Notes under the pieces: model-generated
The model's database searches: none
Told to the model about the DNA's origin: nothing
Seen by the model: only the letters and a program-made list of their open reading frames with translations
Made by a program: the position numbers and the translations under genes
In this document: piece after piece, positions 44,101-51,932 of the stretch
Numbering within the stretch: position 1 is the first letter of the stretch
Layout: every line of letters begins with the position of its first letter
Assembly: GCA_964528845.1 (NCBI GenBank)
Contig: CAZGVE010000011.1
Location: 1-64,000 of the forward strand
Source of the DNA: FEN-1191 sp964528845
GTDB lineage: Bacteria; Pseudomonadota; Gammaproteobacteria; Steroidobacterales; Steroidobacteraceae
Direction of reading: 5' to 3'
DNA: 64,000 bases

Positions 44101-44905
44101 AATGTGCGGCATTGCCGGCCAGTACATAGGAGCGCAGCACCAGCAGACCGACCGTGCCGCGCACGGCATGCGGCAGCACGGGCAGTTGTGCCACCTCTGT
44201 GCCGACGCCGCCCGGAAGGCGCGGGTGGTACAGGCCGACGTCCGGATAATCGATCGGTGGGTCGGCCCGCAGCTTGCCGCGCAGCGCACGGCGCGGTCCG
44301 TCCGCATAGCGCGACACCAGGAAGCGCACCAGGCTCGCGATGTTCGCCTGCGAGCCGCCGAGCCAGTACTGCAATGCGAGGAAATAGGCGCGCACGTCCT
44401 GGGCGGTGCCCGGGATGAAGCGCAGGATCTTGGGCAGCCGGCGCAGTATGCGCATCTGCTGCGCGCCGCCGCTCTCGCGCGGCGATTTCGCCTTCGGCCG
44501 CAGCTTGCGCAGCAGGCTCAGCGCACCGGAATCGCTCTGGCTCATGTCAAAACCGCCGACCCGGGTGAGTCGAACCACCTCGCCGGCCGACATGGCGCAC
44601 AGCAATGCGTCGCAGCCGTCGCGGCGCGCGCGCAGTGCCCCGACGATCGGCAGGTAGTGCTCTTCCATGAACAGCATGTTCGCGAAGATGATGTCGGCCC
44701 GCGCGATGTCCGCGAGCACTTCCTCGAGCGCGGCGGCCGAGGCAGTCCATTCGGACGCGGCGTGCATCCGCAGCGTCAGGCCCGGGAGCTCGCGACGCAG
44801 GGACTCGCGCACACGATCGGTCGTGCTCGACAGATGGGTGTCCATCGTCAGGATCAGCACGCGCACGGGCGTCGCGTCAGCGGGCGTAGTGGGCTTTCGC
44901 ATCAT
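41177..44905 (-). CDS. bchH: Magnesium chelatase subunit H
   Basis: Predicted 1242-residue porphyrin-binding subunit of Mg chelatase (CobN/BchH family, expected length about 1200). It has the central region VLHFGTHGALEFMPGKQ and the late YGSNVNHLIENGKWDQEDEL, typical of BchH. The start lies 29 bases inside the end of bchB; a second ATG is next to the first. A long antisense open frame over this gene is a GC-rich shadow. Confidence 0.97.
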   Translation of the reverse strand: MMRKPTTPADATPVRVLILTMDTHLSSTTDRVRESLRRELPGLTLRMHAASEWTASAAALEEVLADIARADIIFANMLFMEEHYLPIVGALRARRDGCDALLCAMSAGEVVRLTRVGGFDMSQSDSGALSLLRKLRPKAKSPRESGGAQQMRILRRLPKILRFIPGTAQDVRAYFLALQYWLGGSQANIASLVRFLVSRYADGPRRALRGKLRADPPIDYPDVGLYHPRLPGGVGTEVAQLPVLPHAVRGTVGLLVLRSYVLAGNAAHYDGVIAALEQRGLRVVPAFASGLDAREAIERYFIREDQPCIDALVSLTGFSLVGGPAYNDSKAAEDVLARLDVPYLVAHPVEFQTLQQWESSERGLMPVEATIMVAIPELDGGTGPLVFGGRSDTADASHARDMHPHPERAAMLAARTAKLVDLRRSERAQRRLAIVLFNFPPDAGNTGTAAYLSVFESLFRTLRELARGGYRVEVPASVDALRERIIKGNADTRGTHANVHAQVSVESHVRREPWLREIEAQWGPAPGRQLSGDRSIYVLGAQFGNVFVGVQPSVGYEGDPMRLLFERGFAPTHAFSAFYRWIREDFRAHSVLHFGTHGALEFMPGKQAGLSGDCWPDRLIGDLPNFYLYASNNPSEGAIAKRRSAATTISYLTPPVVQAGLYRGLAELKSSLERWRAMSPETQEDRIALAALIQTQAQAVDLMAAGPALPIDEAAPQIDALSSRVMELEYTLIPHGLHIVGEAPKRAERIDMLEALAEAAHGLRLGRAAIEALVDLEPTEVAIRRSDLAAADAQQRLAVEELARAAALLAEDHELPALVRALDGRFIRPAPGGDLLHNSAILPTGRNLHGFDPFRLPSAFAVQDGARQAQRLLDRHVQEGNRLPEAVAVVLWGTDNLKSEGGPIGQVLALLGARPRFDAYGRLAGATLIPLAQLGRPRIDVTVTISGIFRDLLPLQIRLLADAAFLAASAEEPEHLNFVRKHALAHMQEHGCDLETAALRVFGNAEGAYGSNVNHLIENGKWDQEDELAETYTRRKSFAFSRHGQVAQQAGLLRSMLERTELAYQNLDSVELGVTTVDNYFDTLGGISRAIRRANGGTTAPVYIGDQTQGAGTVRTLSEQVALETQTRMLNPKWYEGMLEHGYEGVRQIEVHITNTMGWSATTGQVAPWVYEKLTRTFVLDKGMRDRLSALNATASAKVANRLIEAHERRYWQPDPETLAALRRAGEELEDRVEGVLEGVAA

Positions 44906-46442
44906 AGAGTGTCTCTACCGTGATGAGCGCAACGCTCTTTTCGGTGGCGTATCGCTCCGTATTGCGCCGCGCCTTGCCGCGTACGAAAAAGGGAATCTTC
45001 TGCAGCTCGCGCTCGGCTTCCGGTGCCCATTGAGTGTTCGCGGCCGGCGCCTGGGCCTCCGTCGGAGCCGGCGGTGCCGCCGCTGGTGTGCCCGCGGCGC
45101 CGAGGTGCGACGGCGCGGCCTGCTCGTGGAATTCGAAATCGCCGCGGAACATCGACAGCAGGTGCTCTTCGAGCCCCATCATCAGCGGCTGCACCCAGGT
45201 GTCGAAAATCACGTTGGCGCCTTCCCATCCCATCTGCGGGGCGTAGCGCGCCGGGAAGTCCTGCACGTGGACCGGAGCGGAGATGACCGCACAGGGCAGG
45301 CCCAGGCGCTTGGCGATGTGCCGCTCCATCTGTGTGCCGAGCACGAGTTCGGGTTGCAGCTCAGCGACGCGCGCCTCGACCTCGAGGTAGTCATCGGTGA
45401 TCAGTGCCTCGAGGCCGTAGCTCGCCGCCGCGGCTCGGACGTCGCGCGCCAGCTCGCGGCTGTAGGTGCCCATGCCGACCACCGAGAAAGCCAGTTCCTC
45501 GGTGGCGATGCGCGCGGCGGCAATCACATGGCTGGCATCGCCGAAGATGAATACCCGCTTGCCGGTCAGGTAGGTCGAATCGACCGAACGCGAATACCAG
45601 GACAGCCGTGAGGGCGATCCGGCGAGCACGGCAGTGGCGTCCACGCCCGCCAGCGCGGCGACCTCACTGATGAACGCGCGGGTCGCACCGATTCCGATCG
45701 GTACGGTGCGGGAGCAGGGCTGGCCGAAGTTCTGCCGCAGCCATTCGGCGGCGGAGTTTGCGATCTCCGGATACAGCACGACGTTGAAGTCCGCCTCACC
45801 GAGGCGCGCGAGGTCGGCCGGGCTCGCGCCGAGCGGCGCCACCACGCGGACTTCGATGCCGAGCTGGGCCAGCAGGCCGCGGATTTCCCGGACGTCATCG
45901 CGATTCCGGAATCCCAGTGCGGTGGGCCCCAGCAGATTGCAGCTCGGGGGCGTTCCTTCTGGCCTGGGTGCGCGGGTCCGCATCGAGGGCGGCGGGGCGT
46001 GCGGCCCGGCCAGCGTGCGCACCAGGCGATAGAAGGTCTCCGCGGCGCCCCAGTTCTCCTTGCGCTGGTAGGCGGGAAGCTCCAGCGGAATCACCGGCAC
46101 CGGCAACCCGAGGGCTGCGGACAGGCCGCCCGGGTCGTCCTGCAGCAGCTCGGCGGTGCACGAGGCACCGACCAGCATCGCCTCGGGCTGATAGCGCTCG
46201 TAGGCCGAGCGCACCGCGGACTGCAGCAGACCGGCGGTGTCGCCGCCGAGGTCGCGCGCCTGGAACGTCGTGTAGGTGACCGGCGGGCGGGAGGCCCGCC
46301 GCTCGATCATCGTGAAGAGCAGGTCGGCGTAGGTGTCGCCCTGCGGTGCATGCAGCACGTAGTGGACGCCCTGCATGGCCGCGGCGATGCGCATCGCCCC
46401 GACGTGCGGCGGTCCCTCGTAGGTCCAGAGCGTAAGCTGCAT
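44877..46442 (-). CDS. bchB: Light-independent protochlorophyllide reductase subunit B
   Basis: Predicted 521-residue NifK-like subunit of dark-operative protochlorophyllide reductase. It has the N-terminal QLTLWTYEGPPHVGAMRIA, the Cys-containing LVGASCTAELLQDD, and a C-terminal PCP-red domain (WAPEAERELQKIPFFVRGKA). The ATG at 46442 is four bases past the bchN stop; longer extensions upstream overlap bchN and lack homology. Confidence 0.96.
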   Translation of the reverse strand: MQLTLWTYEGPPHVGAMRIAAAMQGVHYVLHAPQGDTYADLLFTMIERRASRPPVTYTTFQARDLGGDTAGLLQSAVRSAYERYQPEAMLVGASCTAELLQDDPGGLSAALGLPVPVIPLELPAYQRKENWGAAETFYRLVRTLAGPHAPPPSMRTRAPRPEGTPPSCNLLGPTALGFRNRDDVREIRGLLAQLGIEVRVVAPLGASPADLARLGEADFNVVLYPEIANSAAEWLRQNFGQPCSRTVPIGIGATRAFISEVAALAGVDATAVLAGSPSRLSWYSRSVDSTYLTGKRVFIFGDASHVIAAARIATEELAFSVVGMGTYSRELARDVRAAAASYGLEALITDDYLEVEARVAELQPELVLGTQMERHIAKRLGLPCAVISAPVHVQDFPARYAPQMGWEGANVIFDTWVQPLMMGLEEHLLSMFRGDFEFHEQAAPSHLGAAGTPAAAPPAPTEAQAPAANTQWAPEAERELQKIPFFVRGKARRNTERYATEKSVALITVETLYDAKAHYAR

Positions 46443-46446
46443 GGAT

Positions 46447-47733
46447 CTACACCGCGAGCCGCGTGCGGCGCACCAGCGGCCGCGCGAACAGTTCGGCGAG
46501 GTCCGCCGCCTGCTCATACCCCTGGATCGGAGTGAATACCAGCTCGATCGACCACTTGGTCGTCATGCCCTCGGCTTCCAGCGGATTGGCCAGTCCGAGG
46601 CCGCATACGACGAGATCCGGACGCGCGGCACGGCAGCGGTCCAGCTGCTCATCGACGTTCTGGCCCTCGGTGATGCGCACATCCGGCGGCAGCAGCGCGA
46701 GCTCGGGTGCCAGGTGCTGCCGGTGCAGGTAGGGCGTGCCGATCTCGGTCGGAACCATCGAGAGCTCGCGGGACAGAAAGCGGGCCAGCGGCACTTCGAG
46801 CTGCGAATCGGGGAAGAAGAAGATGCGCTTGCCGGCCAGCAGCGGTCGGAAGCCGGCCAGCGCGCGCTGCGCGCGCTCGCGCGCAGGTGCGGTGATCTCG
46901 CGTACGCGCGCTGCAGGGATCGCGAACTGCTCGGCCGCCGCCTGCAGCCACAGCGTCGTGCCTTCGGCGCCAAGCGGAAACGGCGCCGCGATCTGCCGCG
47001 CTCCGCGCTCCGTCAGCGCACGCGCAGTATCCGCCAGGAACGGCTGCGCGAGCAGGAAACGCGTGCCGCTGCCGACAGCCGGCAGTTCGGCGGCGCGGCG
47101 CGGAGGCAGGAACTGCACTGGACCGATCTCCAGCTGCGCGAACAGGCGTCGCAGCTGGTCCTCGACCACATCGGCGAGCGCGCCGACGACCAGCACACCG
47201 GACTCGTCAGTGGCCGGCAGCGTCGGCACGAGCGAGGCCAGACACGCGTCCTCGCCCTGGGTGAACGTGGTCTCGATGCCGCTGCCGGAGTAGTTCAGGA
47301 TCCGTACCTGCGGCGAGAACCGGGCCGAGAGCCGCTGAGCCGCGCGCGACAGATCGAGTTTGATCACTTCCGAGGGGCAGGAGCCGACCAGGAACAGCAG
47401 GCGGATATCGCCACGCCGCTCCAGCAGCCGCGTCACGACGCGATCGAGCTCGGCATTGGCGTCGGCCATGCCCGCGAGGTCGCGCTCCTCGATGATCGCG
47501 GTCGCAAATCGCGGCTCCGCAAAGATCATGACGCCTGCGGCCGACTGCACCAGGTGCGCGCACGTGCGCGAGCCGACCACGAGGAAGAATGCATCCTGGA
47601 TCTTGCGATGCAGCCACACGATGCCGGTCAGTCCGCAGAACACGGCGCGTTGGCCGCGTTCGCTGACGATCCGCGGCGCGGCAGGGAGCACATCGGCCCC
47701 GGAGCGTTGCGGTACTGCGCTGCAGCCGCTCAT
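46447..47733 (-). CDS. bchN: Light-independent protochlorophyllide reductase subunit N
   Basis: Predicted 428-residue NifD-like subunit. It has expected cluster ligands in VFCGLTGIVWLH, SRTCAHLVQS and FLVGSCPSEVIKLDL. With BchB and BchL it reduces protochlorophyllide in the dark. The ATG overlaps the bchF stop (ATGA). Confidence 0.96.
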   Translation of the reverse strand: MSGCSAVPQRSGADVLPAAPRIVSERGQRAVFCGLTGIVWLHRKIQDAFFLVVGSRTCAHLVQSAAGVMIFAEPRFATAIIEERDLAGMADANAELDRVVTRLLERRGDIRLLFLVGSCPSEVIKLDLSRAAQRLSARFSPQVRILNYSGSGIETTFTQGEDACLASLVPTLPATDESGVLVVGALADVVEDQLRRLFAQLEIGPVQFLPPRRAAELPAVGSGTRFLLAQPFLADTARALTERGARQIAAPFPLGAEGTTLWLQAAAEQFAIPAARVREITAPARERAQRALAGFRPLLAGKRIFFFPDSQLEVPLARFLSRELSMVPTEIGTPYLHRQHLAPELALLPPDVRITEGQNVDEQLDRCRAARPDLVVCGLGLANPLEAEGMTTKWSIELVFTPIQGYEQAADLAELFARPLVRRTRLAV

Positions 47734-48218
47734 TCCGTGACTCCGGCAGGGAAGCTCAGCGCCGCGCCGGTGCGCGGCTGTTCACGTCGGGCGGCGCGCA
47801 GCTTGATCAGGAACTGCGTCGCGTTGATCACGTAGCTCAGGTAGGCCGAGAGCGCGAGCAGCATCAGGCCGCGGGGCCCGAGCCAGCCGCCCGCCAGGGC
47901 AATCAGGTAGGCGGTATGCAGCGCGAGCACCAGCATGCTCACCACGTCCTCCCAGAAGAACGCGCGCGCGAACAGATACCGGCCGAAGACATCGTGTTCC
48001 CAGATCGAGCCGGTGATCATGATGGTGTAGAGCAGCGCGGTCTTGAGCAGGATCGAGCCAGTCGCGACGCCAAGCCCCTGGCCGGTGGACAGGTAGCGCA
48101 GCACCAGCGTCACGCTGATGAGGAAAACCAGGAACTGGACCGGTGCCAGCACGCCCTGCACCAGCGTCCAGGGGGAAGCGTCACGGCGTTGCCGTTCCTG
48201 GGCGGTATAGAGCGGCAT
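47730..48218 (-). CDS. bchF: 3-vinyl bacteriochlorophyllide hydratase
   Basis: Predicted 162-residue membrane protein (about four hydrophobic segments) that hydrates the C3 vinyl group. It has the family N-terminal segment MPLYTAQERQRRDASPW and the central IWEHDVFGRYLFARAFFWED. I chose the ATG at 48218, which gives the usual N-terminus; the frame extends eight codons to a TTG. It is first in the reverse bchF-N-B-H-L-M-lhaA-puhABC-acsF-puhE run and diverges from ppaA. Confidence 0.93.
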   Translation of the reverse strand: MPLYTAQERQRRDASPWTLVQGVLAPVQFLVFLISVTLVLRYLSTGQGLGVATGSILLKTALLYTIMITGSIWEHDVFGRYLFARAFFWEDVVSMLVLALHTAYLIALAGGWLGPRGLMLLALSAYLSYVINATQFLIKLRAARREQPRTGAALSFPAGVTE

Positions 48219-48297
48219 GCGGGTGGACCTGGGGTTGCGCAATGGTGCGGTTTCGCCTGACTCCTTGACGTCGAACCCTAGACCGCTGTCCTGCGAG

Positions 48298-48331
48298 TGT
48301 CAACTGGATGGAACGTAAATTAAACTTGACA
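48298..48331. promoter_or_regulatory. Overlapping imperfect PpsR-like sites between bchF and ppaA
   Basis: TGTCAACTGGATGGAACG (48298-48315) and CGTAAATTAAACTTGACA (48314-48331) each match TGT-N12-ACA at one half-site, and the outer half-sites form TGTCAA...TTGACA. The position in the divergent bchF/ppaA gap fits joint repression, but the match is weaker than at bchC and bchG. Confidence 0.5.
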
Positions 48332-48487
48332 GATGCCTCGCTTGGAGAGATGGTTTGCCTCGCTCGCAAAATGCCCCCAATACCGGATACAGTGGATGTG
48401 AGAACAAGTACTTCCCGGTACTCCCGAATACCGATTAACAGGATGCGGCTGCCGGGCGAGTCAGGTCTGAAACAAAGGGGCAAGCGT

Positions 48488-49372
48488 ATGACCTACCTTG
48501 GCGGGACAGGGGACGGGACCAGCAAGGGTGTTGCCGACACGGACGCCTCGCAGCCGAACGGTCTGGCGCGTGGACGCAAGGCTGGTGGCAGCTCGCGCAT
48601 GGCGCGCCTGGTGCGTGCGGTGGAAGCGGAGATCGTGCCGCGGCTGCTGCTGTCGCGGCGCAGCGTGGCGCCGACACCGGTGCCTGCGAATGCCGAAGAG
48701 CTTGATCCGGGCGATGCAGCGGAGCTGGCCCGCCTGCTGCTGGTCTATGACATCGAGATTCCAATGGCGTACGTGGAGGCCATCCGATCGCGCGGCGTGC
48801 CGGTGCAGAGCATCTATCTGAACCTGCTGGCACCGGCGGCGCGCCGGCTCGGGCTGCTTTGGGAGCGCGACGAATGCGATTTCCTGCAGGTCACCGTCGG
48901 TCTGGGGAGATTGCACCAGCTGCTGCAGCGCCTGAGCCTGGCGGACCCCGAGCCCCCGCCGGTCGAAGTGCGCGGCTCGGGGCGGCGCGCGTTGATGGCG
49001 ACCGCGCCCGGCGAGCAGCATGCGTTCGGCATCCTGATGGTGACACAGTTCTTCCGCCAGAGCGGGTGGGAGGTCTGGAATGAATTCCCGGAATCGAGCC
49101 AGCAGCTGGTCGGCTGCGTACGCCAGCATTCGTTTGCGCTGGTTGGACTGTCAGCGGGCACACGCTCGCGTGTCGACACGCTCGCCACCACTATAAGACA
49201 GCTGCGCCGCGCGTCGCTTAACCCGGGTATCTGTGTCATGGTGGGCGGACCGCTGCTGGTGCAGCAGCCTGAGCTCGCGAGTCGGGTCGGAGCCGATGCG
49301 ACGGCGCTGGACGCGCGCGAAGCGGCGGCACGCGCCGAGAGCGTCTGTACCCTGCTGGCCGCTTCTAAGTAG
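48488..49372 (+). CDS. ppaA: PpaA/AerR-type photosynthesis regulator (SCHIC/B12-binding)
   Basis: Predicted 294-residue regulator with a C-terminal cobalamin/heme-binding SCHIC domain. The conserved His in ATAPGEQHAFGILMV is the expected B12 ligand, followed by VGLSAGTRSRV and CVMVGGPLLV. In Rhodobacter, AerR acts with CrtJ/PpsR as a light-dependent antirepressor. The ATG at 48488 follows AAAGGGG by seven bases; the frame is open upstream into the promoter region. It is transcribed away from bchF and followed by ppsR. Confidence 0.92.
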   Translation: MTYLGGTGDGTSKGVADTDASQPNGLARGRKAGGSSRMARLVRAVEAEIVPRLLLSRRSVAPTPVPANAEELDPGDAAELARLLLVYDIEIPMAYVEAIRSRGVPVQSIYLNLLAPAARRLGLLWERDECDFLQVTVGLGRLHQLLQRLSLADPEPPPVEVRGSGRRALMATAPGEQHAFGILMVTQFFRQSGWEVWNEFPESSQQLVGCVRQHSFALVGLSAGTRSRVDTLATTIRQLRRASLNPGICVMVGGPLLVQQPELASRVGADATALDAREAAARAESVCTLLAASK

Positions 49373-49474
49373 CTGATTTCATGTATTCATAGAGGTAACC
49401 TCTGGTTCGATGCCCCTGAGTCACCGTGATAATCTTGCAACTTCTGGACTGCGCCCGAGCGATCGGCTACCCGC

Positions 49475-50914
49475 GTGAGGAAATTCTCTGCCGCCAAGAA
49501 GTGGCTCGGGGATCTGGATACCGAGACAGCTTCAACTTTGATCACTGCCGGGACCGACATTGCCCTCGTGGTCAATGGCGGGGTCGACGGCGTGATCCGC
49601 GACGTTGCATTCGGCAGTGACGAGCTCGAAGCGGATTTCGCCGGTGAGCCGCTGATAGGAAAGACCTGGTCGGAATCGGTCACGGTCGAGAGCCGGCCCA
49701 AGATCGAATCCATCCTGCGCGACGCAGTCGCGAAAGCCCCTCCGCGCTGGCGTCAAGTCAACCATCTGCTACCGAACGGCAACGACGTGCCGGTCATGTA
49801 TGCGGCGATCCAGGTTGGCGCGCGCGGCCGAGTCGTCGCGATGGGACGCGGCATGCGCCAGCTCGCCACCACGCAGCAGCGCCTGATCGAAGCGCAACGC
49901 TCGATGGAGCAGGAGTATTCGCGCCTGCGCCAGGCCGAGACGCGGCATCGTCTGCTGTTCCAGGTCGCGTCCGAAGCGGTGATGGTGGTCGACGCCTCCA
50001 ACCGCAAGGTCATCGAGGCCAATCCAGCCGCGGCGAGCATGTTCGGCGAAGCCGGGCGTCGCATCGTCGGCCGCTCCATTACCGAGCCGTTTGATACCGC
50101 GAGCCGGCGTCTCGTCGAGACGCTGCTCGCCACGGTCGCGACTACCGGCCATGCCGAGGAATTTCCGGTCCGCGCGGCCGGCGAATCGGCACGCGCCCTG
50201 CGCATCGCCGCGTCGCTGTTCCGCGAGGGCAGATCGGCCTATTTCCTGGTCCGGCTGCTGCCGGGCGAGGTCGACGCCGAGAGCGCCGAGCTGCAGAAGA
50301 AGAAGTCCCGGGTGCTGGAACTCATCGACGGCGCACCGGACGGCTTTGTGGTCACTGACATGCAGGGGCGCGTGCTGCTCGCGAACCGATCGTTCCTCGA
50401 TGCCGTGCAGCTGGCCACCGAAGAGCAGGTCAGGAGTCAGCCCCTGGATCGCTGGCTGGCCCGCCCCGGCGTGGATTTCTCGCTGCTCGCCAACCAGCTG
50501 CGCGAGCACCACACGCTGCGACTGTTCGCGACCAAGCTGCGAGGGGAATACGGCGCGCTGACCGATGTCGAGATCTGCGCGGTCGCAGTGCCGGACTCGG
50601 CGGAACCCTGTTGCGGCTTCACGATCCGCGACGTCGGGCAGAGATTGCAGTCGGAGCGGCGCGCGACGGTCGATCGCCCGCGTTCCGTCGAGCAGCTGAC
50701 CGAGCTGGTCGGGCGCGTGCCGCTCAAGGAGCTGGTGCGCGAGTCCACCGACATGATCGAACGGCTCTGTATCGAAGCGGCGCTCGAGCTGACCGGGGAC
50801 AATCGCGCCTCGGCTGCTGAGATTCTGGGCTTAAGCCGTCAGAGCCTGTATGCGAAGCTGCACCGCCACGGCCTGGCGGATATCGGCGCCGAGGCCTCCG
50901 CCGCCGAGAGCTGA
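49475..50914 (+). CDS. ppsR: Photosynthesis gene repressor PpsR/CrtJ
   Basis: Predicted 479-residue redox/light-responsive repressor. It has an N-terminal domain (1-120), a coiled-coil Q-linker (about 122-160), PAS1 (about 160-262), PAS2 (about 285-395) and a Fis-type HTH (RASAAEILGLSRQSLYAKLH, about 445-464). The Cys in IERLCIEAALELTG (Cys432) matches the redox Cys ahead of the HTH in Rhodobacter PpsR. No Cys occurs between residues 1 and 367, so the second redox Cys of Rhodobacter (Cys251) has no counterpart; others are at 368, 379 and 380. The GTG start has no clear ribosome-binding site, but no upstream start is in frame. TGT-N12-ACA sites across the window are its probable targets. Confidence 0.95.
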   Translation: MRKFSAAKKWLGDLDTETASTLITAGTDIALVVNGGVDGVIRDVAFGSDELEADFAGEPLIGKTWSESVTVESRPKIESILRDAVAKAPPRWRQVNHLLPNGNDVPVMYAAIQVGARGRVVAMGRGMRQLATTQQRLIEAQRSMEQEYSRLRQAETRHRLLFQVASEAVMVVDASNRKVIEANPAAASMFGEAGRRIVGRSITEPFDTASRRLVETLLATVATTGHAEEFPVRAAGESARALRIAASLFREGRSAYFLVRLLPGEVDAESAELQKKKSRVLELIDGAPDGFVVTDMQGRVLLANRSFLDAVQLATEEQVRSQPLDRWLARPGVDFSLLANQLREHHTLRLFATKLRGEYGALTDVEICAVAVPDSAEPCCGFTIRDVGQRLQSERRATVDRPRSVEQLTELVGRVPLKELVRESTDMIERLCIEAALELTGDNRASAAEILGLSRQSLYAKLHRHGLADIGAEASAAES

Positions 50915-50953
50915 GCCGGCGGCGCGGGCCGCAGAAAGGGCCCTCGGAACGAC

Positions 50954-50971
50954 TGTAAATCTGAATTGACA
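50954..50971. promoter_or_regulatory. PpsR/CrtJ binding site 1 upstream of bchG
   Basis: TGTAAATCTGAATTGACA is an exact TGT-N12-ACA match. Its 3' half supplies the TTGACA of the probable bchG promoter. Confidence 0.87.
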
Positions 50972-50994
50972 GTCTGTACTGTCAGACTTACATT
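50966..50994 (+). promoter_or_regulatory. Likely sigma-70 promoter of bchG
   Basis: TTGACA (50966-50971), a 17-base spacer and TACATT (50989-50994). The expected start point falls at about 51001-51002, which is the bchG ATG itself, so the transcript may be leaderless. No ribosome-binding site is seen before the ATG, in agreement. Confidence 0.6.
50975..50992. promoter_or_regulatory. PpsR/CrtJ binding site 2 upstream of bchG
   Basis: TGTACTGTCAGACTTACA is a second exact TGT-N12-ACA match, its centre 21 bases (two helical turns) from that of site 1. It covers the spacer and -10 region of the putative promoter. Confidence 0.87.
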
Positions 50995-51001
50995 ACGTTC
51001 C

Positions 51002-51910
51002 ATGACACGACTGGCCGCCGCAAAGCCCATAATCGTGCTCCCCGAGCCGCAAGCCGCGCTCGAGCTGCTCAAGCCGATCACCTGGTTCCCGCCCATGTGG
51101 GCGTTCGGCTGCGGGATCGTGTCGGCGAGCGGACAACGCGCGGTCTCGTGGTGGCTGGTCGCGCTTGGTGTAGCGCTGTGCGGGCCGCTGGTGTGCGGCA
51201 CCAGCCAGGCCGTCAACGACTGGTTCGATCGCGAAGTCGACGCGCTGAACGAGCCCGGACGCCCCATTCCCTCCGGGCGGATCCCGGGCCGCTGGGGGCT
51301 GTACATCGCGCTCGGCTGGACCACCCTGAGTCTGCTGGCGGCCACGCTGCTTGGCCCGTTCGGCTTCGGCGCCACCGCGCTCGGCCTGCTGCTCGCCTGG
51401 GCCTACAGCGCTCCGCCAGTGCGGCTCAAGCGCAACGGCTGGTGGGGCAACACCGCCTGCGGTCTGTGCTACGAGAGCCTGCCCTGGGTCACCGGCGTCA
51501 CGGTGATCACCGGTGCGATTCCTGATTTGCGCGTCACGCTGATCGCGCTGCTGTACGGGATCGGCGCGCACGGCATCATGACCCTGAACGATTTCAAGTC
51601 CATCAGCGGCGATCTGCGCATGGGTATCGGTTCATTGCCGGCGCGGCTGGGACCTAAGCGCGCCGCTGGCGTGGCCTGCATCGTCATGGCCGTGCCGCAG
51701 GTGCTCGTGATCGCGCTGCTGCTCGCCTGGGGAGAGCCGCGCCATGCAGCCGGCGTACTGCTGCTACTGCTCGCGCAGCTCGCGCTGATGCGCCGCCTGC
51801 TGCGCGACCCGCGCCGCTATGCGCCCTGGTACAACGGCACGGGCATCACGCTGTACGTGCTGGGAATGCTGCTGTCGGCGTTCGCGCTGCGGCCATTGCT
51901 CGCCGGATGA
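51002..51910 (+). CDS. bchG: Bacteriochlorophyll synthase (chlorophyllide esterifying)
   Basis: Predicted 302-residue UbiA-family prenyltransferase attaching geranylgeranyl diphosphate to bacteriochlorophyllide a. It has the Asp-rich motif QAVNDWFDREVDALNEPGRP and the second motif region TLNDFKSISGD, with about eight hydrophobic segments. The ATG at 51002 lies 9 bases after the second PpsR site. It is first in a bchG-MFS-bchP-tspO run. Confidence 0.96.
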   Translation: MTRLAAAKPIIVLPEPQAALELLKPITWFPPMWAFGCGIVSASGQRAVSWWLVALGVALCGPLVCGTSQAVNDWFDREVDALNEPGRPIPSGRIPGRWGLYIALGWTTLSLLAATLLGPFGFGATALGLLLAWAYSAPPVRLKRNGWWGNTACGLCYESLPWVTGVTVITGAIPDLRVTLIALLYGIGAHGIMTLNDFKSISGDLRMGIGSLPARLGPKRAAGVACIVMAVPQVLVIALLLAWGEPRHAAGVLLLLLAQLALMRRLLRDPRRYAPWYNGTGITLYVLGMLLSAFALRPLLAG

Positions 51911-51932
51911 ACATCGCATGAGGGACAGCAGC

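Noticed and set aside
42278..44923. An 881-codon open frame antisense to bchH
   Set aside because: bchH on the other strand has full family homology; long antisense frames are expected at this GC content and the translation looks like random Arg/Ala/Gln-rich sequence.
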